In this document: in pieces, positions 25,171-33,525 of the stretch | How positions within the stretch are numbered: position 1 is the first letter of the stretch | How the letters are laid out: every line of letters starts with the position of its first letter | Assembly: GCF_002214485.1 (NCBI RefSeq) | Contig: NZ_CP015102.1 | Coordinates: 62,001 to 126,000, forward strand | Length of the DNA stretch: 64,000 bases | Source of the DNA: Thermococcus pacificus | Lineage (GTDB): Archaea > Methanobacteriota_B > Thermococci > Thermococcales > Thermococcaceae | Reading direction: 5' to 3' | Made by a program: the position numbers and the translations under genes | Notes under the pieces: model-generated | Database searches by the model: none | The model's input: the letters and a program-made list of their open reading frames with translations, nothing else | Told to the model about the DNA's origin: nothing

Positions 25171-25290
25171 GCATCATGTTCTCATGATACTCGCTGAGGA
25201 AAAGGAAGTCCCGTGAAAGCCTACACGGAAGCCTTCAGCACGGGAGATGTCGAAGGCTAAAAGCCTTTCACTTTTCACCATCGACAAGAC
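25171..25290 (+). ncRNA. candidate structured RNA of unknown type
   Basis: The 219 bases between nop5 and the ribose-bisphosphate isomerase gene hold unusually many complementary segments. ATCATG/CATGAT forms a perfect 6-bp hairpin (25173-25188). CCGTG/CACGG pairs at 25211-25228. AGCCTTC/GAAGGCT is a 7-bp stem (25230-25258). TCCCGTG (25209-25215) can instead pair with CACGGGA (25239-25245) in that stem's loop, making a pseudoknot, and GTGAAAG (25213-25219) with CTTTCAC (25265-25271). A possible TATA element GTTTTAAAC (25143-25151) sits about 26 bases before 25171 on the plus strand. No known family was recognised, and the strand is an inference. Confidence 0.3.
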
Positions 25291-25313
25291 GGGAAATAAA
25301 GGGAAGAAGAGCC

Positions 25314-26456
<1,143 letters not shown>

Positions 26457-26537
26457 CTAACCTTACCATGTATATAGTTGGTTACGTGTCCCGAAGTGTA
26501 CACCCAAATGGGGGGAAAGAAAGTGGAGGAAAAACTC

Positions 26538-27779
26538 ATGCAAAAGCTCGGTTCAGGCTCACTGGATTTTGAGAGTTACTTCTCAGAAAAAGCCCTGGCG
26601 ATGAAGGCTTCAGAGGTTAGGGAGCTTCTCAAGCTCGTCGAGACCTCCGATGTTATCTCCCTCGCAGGGGGTCTTCCTGCTCCCGAGACATTCCCCGTGG
26701 AGAAGATCAAGAAGATAGCCCAGGAGGTCCTCACGCACCACGCAGACAAGGCCCTCCAGTACGGAACCACCAAGGGCTTCACTCCACTCCGCCTCACCCT
26801 CGCCGACTGGATGGAGAAGCGCTACGGCATCCCGACCAGCAAGGTCGAGATAATGATGGTCGCCGGAAGCCAGCAGGCCCTCGACCTCATCGGAAGGACG
26901 TTCATCAACCCGGGTGACCTGGTAGTCATGGAGGGCCCGACCTACCTCGCAGCGATAAACGCCTTCAAGTACTACGGCCCCGAGTTCATCAGCATACCAA
27001 TGGATCATGATGGGATGAGGATTGACCTCCTCGAGGAAAAGCTTGAGGAGCTGAAAAGGCAGGGCAAGCGCGTCAAGTTCGTCTACACCGTCTCGACCTT
27101 CCAGAACCCAATGGGCGTCACCATGAGCGTTGAGAGGAGGAAGAGACTCGTCGAGCTTGCCAGGGAGTACGACTTCCTCATAGTTGAGGACAGCCCCTAC
27201 AGCGAGCTCCGCTACTCCGGTGAGCCGGTGCCGCCGATAAAGCACTTCGACGACGAGGGACGCGTCATCTACCTCGGAACATTCTCGAAGATACTCGCCC
27301 CCGGCTTCCGCCTCGGCTGGGTCGCCGCACACCCACACTTCATAAGGAAGATGGAGATAGCCAAGCAGAGCATCGACCTCTGCGCCAACACCCTCGCTCA
27401 GGTTATAGCCTGGAAGTACGTTGAGGAGGGCTACCTCGATGAACACATACCGAAGATAATTGAGTTCTACAAGCCGCGCAGGGATGCCATGCTGGAGGCC
27501 CTCGAGGAGTACATGCCCGAAGGAGTTGAGTGGACGAAGCCCGATGGAGGAATGTTCATCTGGGTCACCCTTCCAGAGGGCATAGACACCAAACTCATGA
27601 TGGAGAAGGCGGTCTCAAAGGGAGTTGCCTACGTGCCGGGTGAGGCCTTCTTCGTCCACCGCGATGTCAAGAACACCATGAGGCTCAACTTCACCTACGT
27701 GCCAGAGGAGAAGATCCACGAGGGCATTAAGAGGCTTGCAGAGGTCATTGACGAGGAGATAAAGGCCCTCAAGGGCTGA
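26538..27779 (+). CDS. PLP-dependent aminotransferase (aromatic / 2-aminoadipate / KAT-II type)
   Basis: A 413-residue fold-type I aminotransferase, subgroup Ib, closest in memory to Pyrococcus PH0207 (kynurenine aminotransferase II homologue). Recognisable parts are SLAGGLPAPETFP, LQYGTTKGFTPLR, the PLP-contacting VAGSQQALDLIGR and NPMGVTMS, DSPYSELRY, and the Schiff-base lysine in LGTFSKILAPGFRLGW. It moves the amino group of an aromatic amino acid or 2-aminoadipate to 2-oxoglutarate, supplying the 2-oxoacids used by IorAB. ATG 26538 is preferred because GGAGG lies 7 bases upstream; in-frame GTG 26523 and 26478 are alternatives. Confidence 0.88.
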   Translation: MQKLGSGSLDFESYFSEKALAMKASEVRELLKLVETSDVISLAGGLPAPETFPVEKIKKIAQEVLTHHADKALQYGTTKGFTPLRLTLADWMEKRYGIPTSKVEIMMVAGSQQALDLIGRTFINPGDLVVMEGPTYLAAINAFKYYGPEFISIPMDHDGMRIDLLEEKLEELKRQGKRVKFVYTVSTFQNPMGVTMSVERRKRLVELAREYDFLIVEDSPYSELRYSGEPVPPIKHFDDEGRVIYLGTFSKILAPGFRLGWVAAHPHFIRKMEIAKQSIDLCANTLAQVIAWKYVEEGYLDEHIPKIIEFYKPRRDAMLEALEEYMPEGVEWTKPDGGMFIWVTLPEGIDTKLMMEKAVSKGVAYVPGEAFFVHRDVKNTMRLNFTYVPEEKIHEGIKRLAEVIDEEIKALKG

Positions 27780-27782
27780 ACC

Positions 27783-27795
27783 CTTCTTTCTTTTA
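27783..27795 (+). terminator. T-rich terminator after the aminotransferase gene
   Basis: TTCTTTCTTTTA begins 4 bases after the stop codon. Confidence 0.4.
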
Positions 27796-27860
27796 TGTAG
27801 ACCCCCGCCATCAAAAAGCTTTTTACAGCGTTTTCATGAACTTTTTTCAAGGTGGTGTGT

Positions 27861-28748
27861 ATGAAGCCTCTGATAGGTATAATAGGCCAGATGAACCACT
27901 CAAAAAACGAGCTCTTTCTCGACCGCACTCACATTGAGAAGATAGCCGAGGCTGGTGGAATCCCCGCGGTATTCAACACAGATGCCTCGCCTGAGGAAGT
28001 TCTGGAGCACGTTGACGGCATACTCCTCATCGAAGGGCCCGATGTTCACCCCTACTTCTACGGGGAGGACCCATCGAGCGCGATAAAGTTCGTCGACACC
28101 CACCGCGACGAGTTCGAGATAAAGCTCGTTAGGGCGGCCGTCGAGAGGGGTATCCCCATCTTCGGAATCGGCAGAGGCATGCAGGTCATAAACGTGGCCC
28201 TCGGAGGGACGCTCTACCAGGATATCAGCGAGATTCCCAAGGCCATAAAGCACGACTGGGAGCTTAAGCTCATAGGCCCGAGCCAGCGTGTCCACGGAGT
28301 CAGGATAAAGATGAGCTCCAAGCTCTACGGGATTCTCAAGGACGGGCTGGACATAGAGGGCACCAACGAGGTCTACGTGAATGTCAACAGCTTCCACCAC
28401 CAGGCGGTTAAGAGAGTCGGTGAGGGGCTGAAGCCGGCCGCTTACTCCGTTGATGGGCTCATCGAGGCAATAGAAAGCGCGGAGGAGACTGAAACATTCA
28501 TAATCGGCGTCCAGTGGCAGCCGGAGTACCTCCCGGAGATGGGGAGGCTCTACAAGGCCTTCGTTGAGGCGGCGTCAGAGTACCGGGCCAGGAAGTTCGA
28601 GCTTGAGAGGAGGAAGATAGAGGTCAAGCTCAGAGAGGAGCTGGTGGAGCCCAGAGAACCCGAAGAGGAAGGGCCTACCGCGGAACCAGATGAGAGCCAT
28701 CACAGCTTGGAAACGACCGATAGCCTTCACGACACGACCCAAACGTGA
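27861..28748 (+). CDS. class I glutamine-amidotransferase fold (C26, PuuD-like) protein lacking catalytic Cys and His
   Basis: A 295-residue protein of the peptidase C26 / gamma-glutamyl-GABA hydrolase family by fold: LIEGPDVHPYFYGE, VNVALGGTLYQDI and NSFHHQAVKRVG are family landmarks. Active members have GICRG and GVQWHPE; here the codons read GIGRG (Gly104 for the nucleophilic Cys) and GVQWQPE (Gln220 for His), while Glu222 remains. It therefore should not hydrolyse glutamine or gamma-glutamyl bonds and may act as a binding or regulatory protein. A 60-residue acidic, Ser/Thr/His-rich tail has no counterpart in the family, and its last 74 bases overlap the convergent radical SAM gene. ATG follows AAGGTGGTGTGT. 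Confidence 0.85.
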   Translation: MKPLIGIIGQMNHSKNELFLDRTHIEKIAEAGGIPAVFNTDASPEEVLEHVDGILLIEGPDVHPYFYGEDPSSAIKFVDTHRDEFEIKLVRAAVERGIPIFGIGRGMQVINVALGGTLYQDISEIPKAIKHDWELKLIGPSQRVHGVRIKMSSKLYGILKDGLDIEGTNEVYVNVNSFHHQAVKRVGEGLKPAAYSVDGLIEAIESAEETETFIIGVQWQPEYLPEMGRLYKAFVEAASEYRARKFELERRKIEVKLREELVEPREPEEEGPTAEPDESHHSLETTDSLHDTTQT

Positions 28749-29517
28749 TTCCCCTCTTCAAGATTTTTCTCTCCGCTTCCCGGAGGATTTCGAAGCGGAG
28801 CTCTTGCGGGAGGTAGTGGTATCCTCCTATTCTCTCCCCCTTCTCGTAGAGCGGCCACAGCTTCCCCCTAAGCTCCGGGAACTTGGCAAACATCCTCTTC
28901 TTCGAGTCCGCCCTGAGCTTGAGGGTGGAAACCGTTATGTGACTCACAAAGCTTAGGGCGTCGAGCGTCTCATCGAAGTCCTCCCACGTGTAGAAAGGGA
29001 TTATCGGGTCTATGCGCGCGTAAACGGGAATCCCCGCTTCCTTCGCCTTCTTAAGCGCCCGGATTCTGGCCCTTGGAGATGGCGCGTTAGGCTCCAGCAT
29101 CCTCGCCTTCCTCTCGTCCACTGTCGTCACGGTTATCCCGACGGCGCACTTCAGCTCGCTCAGTATATCGATGTCGCGCTCGAAGATATCCGACTTCGTG
29201 AGGAGCAGACAGCGGACGCCGTATCTCTTGAAGAGCTCCAGCACCTTCCGCGTTACCCCCAGCTCGCGCTCGATGGTCGGATACGGGTCGGAGGAGTAGG
29301 AGAGCGCTATGATGTGGCGTTTGTCGAACTTCCTCAGCTCCCTCTCCAGCTTTGACAGAAGGTTCTCCTTGGTTCTTACCCGAAAGGCGTTCGGGATGTA
29401 GCTCGTTATGTAGCAGTAGACGCAGGCGTGGTCACAGCCTGTGTAGACGTTCAGCGTGTACTTGAAGGGGCAGGTGCAGAGCTTCGCCTTCCAGGGGTCG
29501 AAGGGTCTTACGTACAT
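28675..29517 (-). CDS. radical SAM protein of the SplB (spore photoproduct lyase-like) type
   Basis: A 280-residue radical SAM enzyme. The 4Fe-4S/SAM motif is CDHACVYCY near residue 29, preceded by CTCPFKYTLNVYTG. Sequences such as ALSYSSDPYPTIERELGVTRKVLELF and LLTKSDIFERDIDILSEL are typical of the SplB-like COG1533 group, whose archaeal members have no confirmed substrate; DNA or RNA repair is only suggested by the family name. ATG 29517 follows GGTG; GTG 29520 overlaps it. Its 3' end overlaps the C26-like gene on the other strand. Confidence 0.88.
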   Translation of the reverse strand: MYVRPFDPWKAKLCTCPFKYTLNVYTGCDHACVYCYITSYIPNAFRVRTKENLLSKLERELRKFDKRHIIALSYSSDPYPTIERELGVTRKVLELFKRYGVRCLLLTKSDIFERDIDILSELKCAVGITVTTVDERKARMLEPNAPSPRARIRALKKAKEAGIPVYARIDPIIPFYTWEDFDETLDALSFVSHITVSTLKLRADSKKRMFAKFPELRGKLWPLYEKGERIGGYHYLPQELRFEILREAERKILKRGITFGSCREGYRSFPSCDGSHLVPR

Positions 29518-29575
29518 CACCAGAGGTTTGGGAAATCCCTTTAAATCCCTTCCCGGACTGGTAACGGTGGTGAGA

Positions 29576-29986
29576 ATGTCCGAGCCGGTGAAGGGAAAGG
29601 TCGAGTGGTTTAAGGATTATCAGTTCGTAGGGCACATCGAGGGTGACAAATGCTCCGTCATCCTCGGTGAGGGCGGCATAAGTCCGATGAAGCTCCTGCT
29701 TTTAAGCGTCGCTGGATGTACAGCCTACGACGTGGTCATGATACTCCAGAAGATGCGCGAGCCGATTAAAGGCTTGGAGGTCGAGATAAGCGGTGAGAGG
29801 CGCGAGGAGCACCCGAGGATTTACAGCAAGGTTCACCTGCACTATAAGATACATGGCAATGTAAGCGAGGAAAAGGCGAAGAGGGCGATAGAGCTGAGCC
29901 AGGACAAGTACTGCTCCGCAAGCGCCCACATAAAGCTCAGTGGGGCAAAGCTGACCTATTCCTTTGAGATAGTGAGGGAGGATTAG
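29576..29986 (+). CDS. OsmC-family peroxide-reducing protein
   Basis: A 136-residue OsmC/Ohr-type protein. Both redox cysteines are present: the first in SVAGCTAYDVVMIL and the second in DKYCSASAHIKL, the pair that reduces organic hydroperoxides in active members. Likely protects against peroxides or hydropersulfides. The start is ATG 29576 after GGTGGTGAGA; the longer in-frame extension runs antisense through the divergent radical SAM gene. A TTTAAATCCC box on this strand near 29540 can serve as promoter. Confidence 0.9.
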   Translation: MSEPVKGKVEWFKDYQFVGHIEGDKCSVILGEGGISPMKLLLLSVAGCTAYDVVMILQKMREPIKGLEVEISGERREEHPRIYSKVHLHYKIHGNVSEEKAKRAIELSQDKYCSASAHIKLSGAKLTYSFEIVRED

Positions 29987-30014
29987 CTTTTTAACTCTTT
30001 GTTATCTGGCCGAT

Positions 30015-30668
30015 ATGGTGGGCCCCGTGATTGAGTATCTGAAGTATTTCATTATCCTTTATGGTGGTCTGTTCGCGATAACGAACCCGGTTGGAGCCGT
30101 GCCTGTTTTCCTGAGCGTCACCCATGACCTCAGCTGGCGTGAAAGGCGCGAGATAGCGACGAAGACCGCCATAGCCGTCGTGGTAACACTCGTCGTCTTC
30201 GCCCTCATCGGTGAGTGGATATTCAAGTTCTTCGGCTCAAGCACCGACGCCTTTGCGATAGCCGGCGGCATACTGCTCTTCAAGATGGCCATGGAGATGC
30301 TCTCAGGAAAGCTTTCGACGGTCAAGATAAGCACGGAGGAAACTGAGGAGTTCAGCGAGGAAGTGGTCACGCTGGAGGAGGTAGCTATAATACCTCTGGC
30401 AATACCGCTCATCTCAGGTCCCGGCGCGATAACAACGGTAATGCTCTACATGGCCAAAAGCCACCACCTCTCCGAGAAGGCCACCGTCATAGCGAGCATC
30501 GTGGCGATAGGGCTGACCGTCTGGCTAGTCCTCTGCTCCTCGAACAGGATACAGAAGAAGCTCGGGAGGGTCGGCATCAAGGTGATGACGAGGATGATGG
30601 GTCTGATACTCACCTCGATGGCCGTGCAGATGATAATCAACGGCATAAAGGGGGCGTTTGGGCTTTAG
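30015..30668 (+). CDS. MarC/SnatA-family membrane protein (small neutral amino acid transporter)
   Basis: A 217-residue membrane protein with six TM helices, of the MarC (UPF0056) family. TM1-2 contain YGGLFAITNPVGAVPVFL and the second half repeats it as IPLAIPLISGPGAITTVML, the inverted NPVGA/SGPGA pair that marks this fold. A Thermococcus member, SnatA, was shown to transport glycine and other small neutral amino acids with sodium or proton coupling, so this is the likely role. TTTTTAA lies about 26 bases before ATG 30015, so the message may be leaderless; GTG 30027 with GGTGGGCC before it is an alternative start. Confidence 0.88.
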   Translation: MVGPVIEYLKYFIILYGGLFAITNPVGAVPVFLSVTHDLSWRERREIATKTAIAVVVTLVVFALIGEWIFKFFGSSTDAFAIAGGILLFKMAMEMLSGKLSTVKISTEETEEFSEEVVTLEEVAIIPLAIPLISGPGAITTVMLYMAKSHHLSEKATVIASIVAIGLTVWLVLCSSNRIQKKLGRVGIKVMTRMMGLILTSMAVQMIINGIKGAFGL

Positions 30669-30730
30669 AGTCCAACCACCCCGGATTTTCGTCCGTTCTC
30701 CCTTTTCCCCTTGGAGTTCTTCAACCGGCA

Positions 30731-30740
30731 CATTTTTTAG
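30731..30740 (+). promoter_or_regulatory. TATA-like box for the encapsulin-like gene
   Basis: CATTTTTTAG lies about 26 bases before base 30761, just upstream of the start at 30773 and separate from the preceding marC gene. Confidence 0.4.
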
Positions 30741-30772
30741 TCCAGCGGCCCTAGGTGTCGGTGGTGTTGGAG

Positions 30773-31054
30773 ATGCGCGGCGATCTGATACGGGTTCTAA
30801 GCACCGCAGAGGAGAAGGCAAACGAGCTGAAGCTCGACGGATACGAGCCAGACGTGATCCTTCTAGGAAAGGAGGCCTACGATTTCGTAAGAGAGCAGGC
30901 CAATGAGGAGTTTGGCGGTGAGGAAGAGGTCTTCGAGCTCTCGGGCCTGAAGGTAAGGGTCGTGGAAGAGCTCGGAAAGGACGCGGTCGTCATAGACAGT
31001 AAAACCCTCGGCATGGGGCCCGGAGGGGCCAAGAGGTTTAAAGTCGTCCTATAA
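30773..31054 (+). CDS. family 4 (A-domain) encapsulin-like protein, DUF1884
   Basis: A 93-residue protein closely resembling, from memory, Pyrococcus furiosus PF0899 (PDB 2PK8; DUF1884), which Giessen and co-workers class as a family 4 encapsulin: a lone A-domain of the HK97 phage-capsid fold. Shared segments are MRGDLIRVLS, EEKANELK, EPDVILLGKEAYDF, ELGKDAVVIDSK and the final PGGAKRFKVV. It may form small shells or rings around a partner enzyme. ATG 30773 is chosen because GGTGGTG and the TATA spacing fit; an 18-base in-frame extension is unlikely. No enzyme gene is co-directional next to it; upstream is marC and downstream the convergent CitG-like gene overlaps it by 17 bases. Confidence 0.75.
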   Translation: MRGDLIRVLSTAEEKANELKLDGYEPDVILLGKEAYDFVREQANEEFGGEEEVFELSGLKVRVVEELGKDAVVIDSKTLGMGPGGAKRFKVVL

Positions 31055-31964
31055 CCCCCCAAACCTTTCCATTTCGGATTTCCATCCTCAATCCCCGCAG
31101 AACGAGCAGACTTAGTGACACCGCCATCACGTCGGCCAGGCTCCCAGGGTTTCTAAGATCCCCCTTCTCCCGCATGAAGGCGTCGAACTCATCGAGAGAG
31201 AGCCGGCCTTCGAGGGCTTCTCGGGCCTTCTCCCTGACACGCTCCGCCTCTTCCCTTCCGGCCTTTCTCGCTATTAGGGTATCCTCTCTCTCCGCGAGAA
31301 GCTCGAGGAATGCCCTGACAACGGCGTCCTCAAGCGGAAGTTCTTTTATCAGCTCGTAGAGCCTGCCAAAGGTCCCGTAGCTCAGCTCGTAGCCGTTCAG
31401 CCACTCGCAGAAGATAAGCTCCCGTTCACAGCTCATCTCGGCGAGCCTGGCGAGGTTGATCCCGTCCTGGAAAAGCTCCCTGAAGGAATCGTCGGAATAG
31501 ACGTCGTACTTGACGCCGCTGGGAATTCCCTTGGGGTTCGCTATCCTTATCGCCCTGTAGAACTCCATGCTGTCCCTCACGGTCGATTCCTCGAGCAAGA
31601 GCCTCGCCTTCTCCCTAGCGTCGAGCATGTTCCTGCCCAGAACCATTCCCATGATGAGCGGAACCGAGAGTGTTATGACGCCGAAGTTCGGGTTCGCATC
31701 CTGAGCCTCGCGAGAGGCCTGGACGGCACGCTTTATCAGTTCCCCTATGCCCGCCTCGTTGAAGCCCAGAATTCCCTTCCGAAGGAGCTCAGCCGTTTTA
31801 ATAGCCTCGTAGTAGACTCCAATGACGGCAGTATCCGCGAAGAGGAAGTTGTAGAGGGTAAGGTCGTCGAAGTCGCGGTAGCGGTTCACGTTTCCGGGTT
31901 TTGGAATAGCCGCCTCAAGCAGGGGGCCGAGTACAAAGGCGCGGACTATCTTAAACCTTTCCAT
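31038..31964 (-). CDS. CitG/MdcB-like (triphosphoribosyl-dephospho-CoA synthase family) protein
   Basis: A 308-residue all-helical protein of the CitG family. In bacteria CitG makes 2'-(5''-triphosphoribosyl)-3'-dephospho-CoA, the prosthetic-group precursor of citrate lyase. Family marks are the N-terminal EAAIPKPGNVNRYRDFDDLTLYNFL (partial), ASREAQDANPNFGVITLSVPL and the C-terminal KGDLRNPGSLADVMAVSL. No citrate or malonate lyase is in the window, and archaeal homologues may have another nucleotide-transfer role. The ATG abuts the stop of the preceding small membrane-protein gene, so it appears to be the last gene of the PspC operon. Confidence 0.82.
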   Translation of the reverse strand: MERFKIVRAFVLGPLLEAAIPKPGNVNRYRDFDDLTLYNFLFADTAVIGVYYEAIKTAELLRKGILGFNEAGIGELIKRAVQASREAQDANPNFGVITLSVPLIMGMVLGRNMLDAREKARLLLEESTVRDSMEFYRAIRIANPKGIPSGVKYDVYSDDSFRELFQDGINLARLAEMSCERELIFCEWLNGYELSYGTFGRLYELIKELPLEDAVVRAFLELLAEREDTLIARKAGREEAERVREKAREALEGRLSLDEFDAFMREKGDLRNPGSLADVMAVSLSLLVLRGLRMEIRNGKVWGVIGRL

Positions 31965-32192
31965 TCACACCACCAGGTAGAGCAGCAGGTAAATCAGGTA
32001 GATGGCCAGAACGACCCGCCTCGCGGTTTTCCTGAGCATTATGTAGAAGCCGAACGCTATGAGCGTCACTCCCCAGAAGGCGTCCTTGATGTAGGGCGCG
32101 TAGGACTTCAGGGGCTCGAGAAACGCCGGCTCGAACTGCTTCAGCAGAACGAGGAGCCCTATGAAGACAAGAAGCACACCAAACCATCTCAT
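31965..32192 (-). CDS. small membrane protein (75 aa), LiaF-like transmembrane unit
   Basis: A 75-residue protein with two to three TM helices: FGVLLVFIGLLVLLKQF, AFWGVTLIAFGFYIMLRK and VVLAIYLIYLLLYLVV. The pattern hydrophobic pair with GxxLIAxGFYxMLRK resembles the membrane part of LiaF/PspC-associated proteins. It begins one base after the PspC stop and ends directly against the next start, so it is firmly in the operon. Probably an integral partner of PspC in an envelope-stress module, which is inferred from context. Confidence 0.8.
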   Translation of the reverse strand: MRWFGVLLVFIGLLVLLKQFEPAFLEPLKSYAPYIKDAFWGVTLIAFGFYIMLRKTARRVVLAIYLIYLLLYLVV

Positions 32193-32193
32193 C

Positions 32194-32628
32194 TCAATCC
32201 CCCCTCATGAGCAGGATTATACCCACGATCAGGAATACGAGGGCGGCGAGGGTTCTGAAGTTCACCGCGGGCATGAAGAGGGGCATGAATGGCCCGGCCA
32301 GGAGAAGGGCCCCGAGGAGTACGAGGACGAGTGCTATCGCCTTTGTGTTCTCGTTTCCAGAGAAAATCTCATCCAACCTGTCGCTCGTCTCGCTGACCAC
32401 AGCATCGATCCGGTCTGAGAGCGGTTCCTCTGTCCCTTCGCTCCCCTCCTCAGGGATTATCAGGGCCGCAAGGAAGTAGAGCAGCGTCATCGCCACCGGG
32501 TTGAACACAAGGAGCACAATGAATATCAGCCTCACGAGGGTTGGATCCACCTCAAGGTGCTCCGCCAAACCACCGAGCACGCCGAGGAAAACCCTTTCCC
32601 TTTTCGACCTCACCAGCTTCTTCGCCAT
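32194..32628 (-). CDS. PspC-domain membrane protein
   Basis: A 144-residue protein with an N-terminal PspC domain: KLVRSKRERVFLGVLGGLAEHLEVDPTLVRL (partial) and the TM helix IVLLVFNPVAMTLLYFLAALIIPE. A cytoplasmic or extracellular linker rich in Ser and Glu follows, then two more TM helices (AIALVLVLLGALLLAGPF, LAALVFLIVGIILLMRG). PspC proteins sense envelope stress in bacteria, with PspA/B or with toastrack proteins. ATG 32628 follows AGGTGAG. It sits between the repeat-rich toastrack-like gene and a small TM protein. No PspA homologue is seen here. Confidence 0.9.
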   Translation of the reverse strand: MAKKLVRSKRERVFLGVLGGLAEHLEVDPTLVRLIFIVLLVFNPVAMTLLYFLAALIIPEEGSEGTEEPLSDRIDAVVSETSDRLDEIFSGNENTKAIALVLVLLGALLLAGPFMPLFMPAVNFRTLAALVFLIVGIILLMRGD

Positions 32629-32668
32629 TTTTCTCACCTGCATGGAGAAAAGAGAAAGGGCTTAAAAA

Positions 32669-33385
32669 TCATTGCCCGATTCTGACGTCTCCAACGACGT
32701 CCGAGACCCTCACGAGCACCGGCATTCCCTCCCCGGAGTGGGTGTTCTCAACGTCCCCCACGACATCTTTAACGCTGAGCTGGACCGAGAAGTTTGCCGG
32801 GATGGAGATGTAAACGTCGCCCACCACGTCGCTGACCTCCACGTCCCCCTCCGCGTCTATCGAGACGTCGCCCACGATGTCCTCCACGAGGTACTCCGCG
32901 GGGGCGCTGGCACGGACGTCCCCCACCACATCCTTAAGGACCAATCTCGTTGCGTTGACGTCCACCTCGACGTCGCCGACAGTATCTTTAACCCAGATGT
33001 CCGCCAGCTTCCTCCCGACCTCAATGACCACCTTACCATCGCGGTAGTCACTGCAGGCGTTGTGTTCGCCGAACCGGAGGAGGCCCCTCTTCCGCTCTGT
33101 CGGACAGTACACGGTCAGGAGGCCTCCGGAGTAGTTGGCCTTTACCGGGAGGTTGCTCTTCAGGACTACTCCACTCACGTTTGCTCGGACGATCCGGACG
33201 TCCCCAACGGTATCCCTGATGACAACCCCACCGGCATCAAAGGCCCCTAGCTCCTTCAGCGGGCCGGCCTCTTTCCTGTGGGTTTGATACTTGTGGACTA
33301 TCACCGCGGCCGCTACGGCACCTATGAGGATAACAGCTAGGACGACACCAGCTATAATCGGTAGAACCCCACCACGCCTGAGCAT
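32669..33385 (-). CDS. membrane-anchored beta-repeat protein (DUF4097/toastrack-like)
   Basis: A 238-residue protein with an N-terminal TM helix (LPIIAGVVLAVILIGAVAAAVIV) and an exposed domain of short beta repeats. The motif D-x-VGDV recurs seven times, near residues 58, 134, 152, 169, 184, 207 and 231, each followed by a strand. This right-handed repeat pattern is that of DUF4097 and the toastrack/GIN adhesin domains, which occur with PspC in bacteria. Two cysteines (VYCPTE, NACSDY) in a non-repeat insert at about 90-115 could form a disulfide. First gene of the toastrack-PspC-TM-CitG operon; the promoter on this strand has CTTTATACGG. Confidence 0.8.
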   Translation of the reverse strand: MLRRGGVLPIIAGVVLAVILIGAVAAAVIVHKYQTHRKEAGPLKELGAFDAGGVVIRDTVGDVRIVRANVSGVVLKSNLPVKANYSGGLLTVYCPTERKRGLLRFGEHNACSDYRDGKVVIEVGRKLADIWVKDTVGDVEVDVNATRLVLKDVVGDVRASAPAEYLVEDIVGDVSIDAEGDVEVSDVVGDVYISIPANFSVQLSVKDVVGDVENTHSGEGMPVLVRVSDVVGDVRIGQ

Positions 33386-33525
33386 GTTTTCACCCGTTCC
33401 TTATACCTGCTTCACCGTATAAAGTTTACGCCCAAAGCTAGTCATCGCACTGGCACTGGACGGGCTTGGAGTGACGGGGAGCTGTAGAAGGGACTCACAT
33501 GAAAGGAAAAGAAATGTGAAGGGCT

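Noticed and set aside
25183-25198. TGAT...CTGA near 25185-25197 as C and D boxes
   Set aside because: Only five or six bases separate them, far less than a guide; it fits a short hairpin better.
25195-25212. GAGGAAAAGGAAGTCCC, resembling the conserved GAGGAAAGTCC of RNase P RNA
   Set aside because: The 219-base gap is too short for an RNase P RNA, and no other conserved region was found.
33386-33525. 140-base gap between the repeat-protein gene and pfpI, tested for a C/D sRNA or small gene
   Set aside because: No pair of C and D boxes with proper spacing on either strand and no ORF with a ribosome binding site; apart from a minus-strand TATA-like element near 33410 I see nothing.
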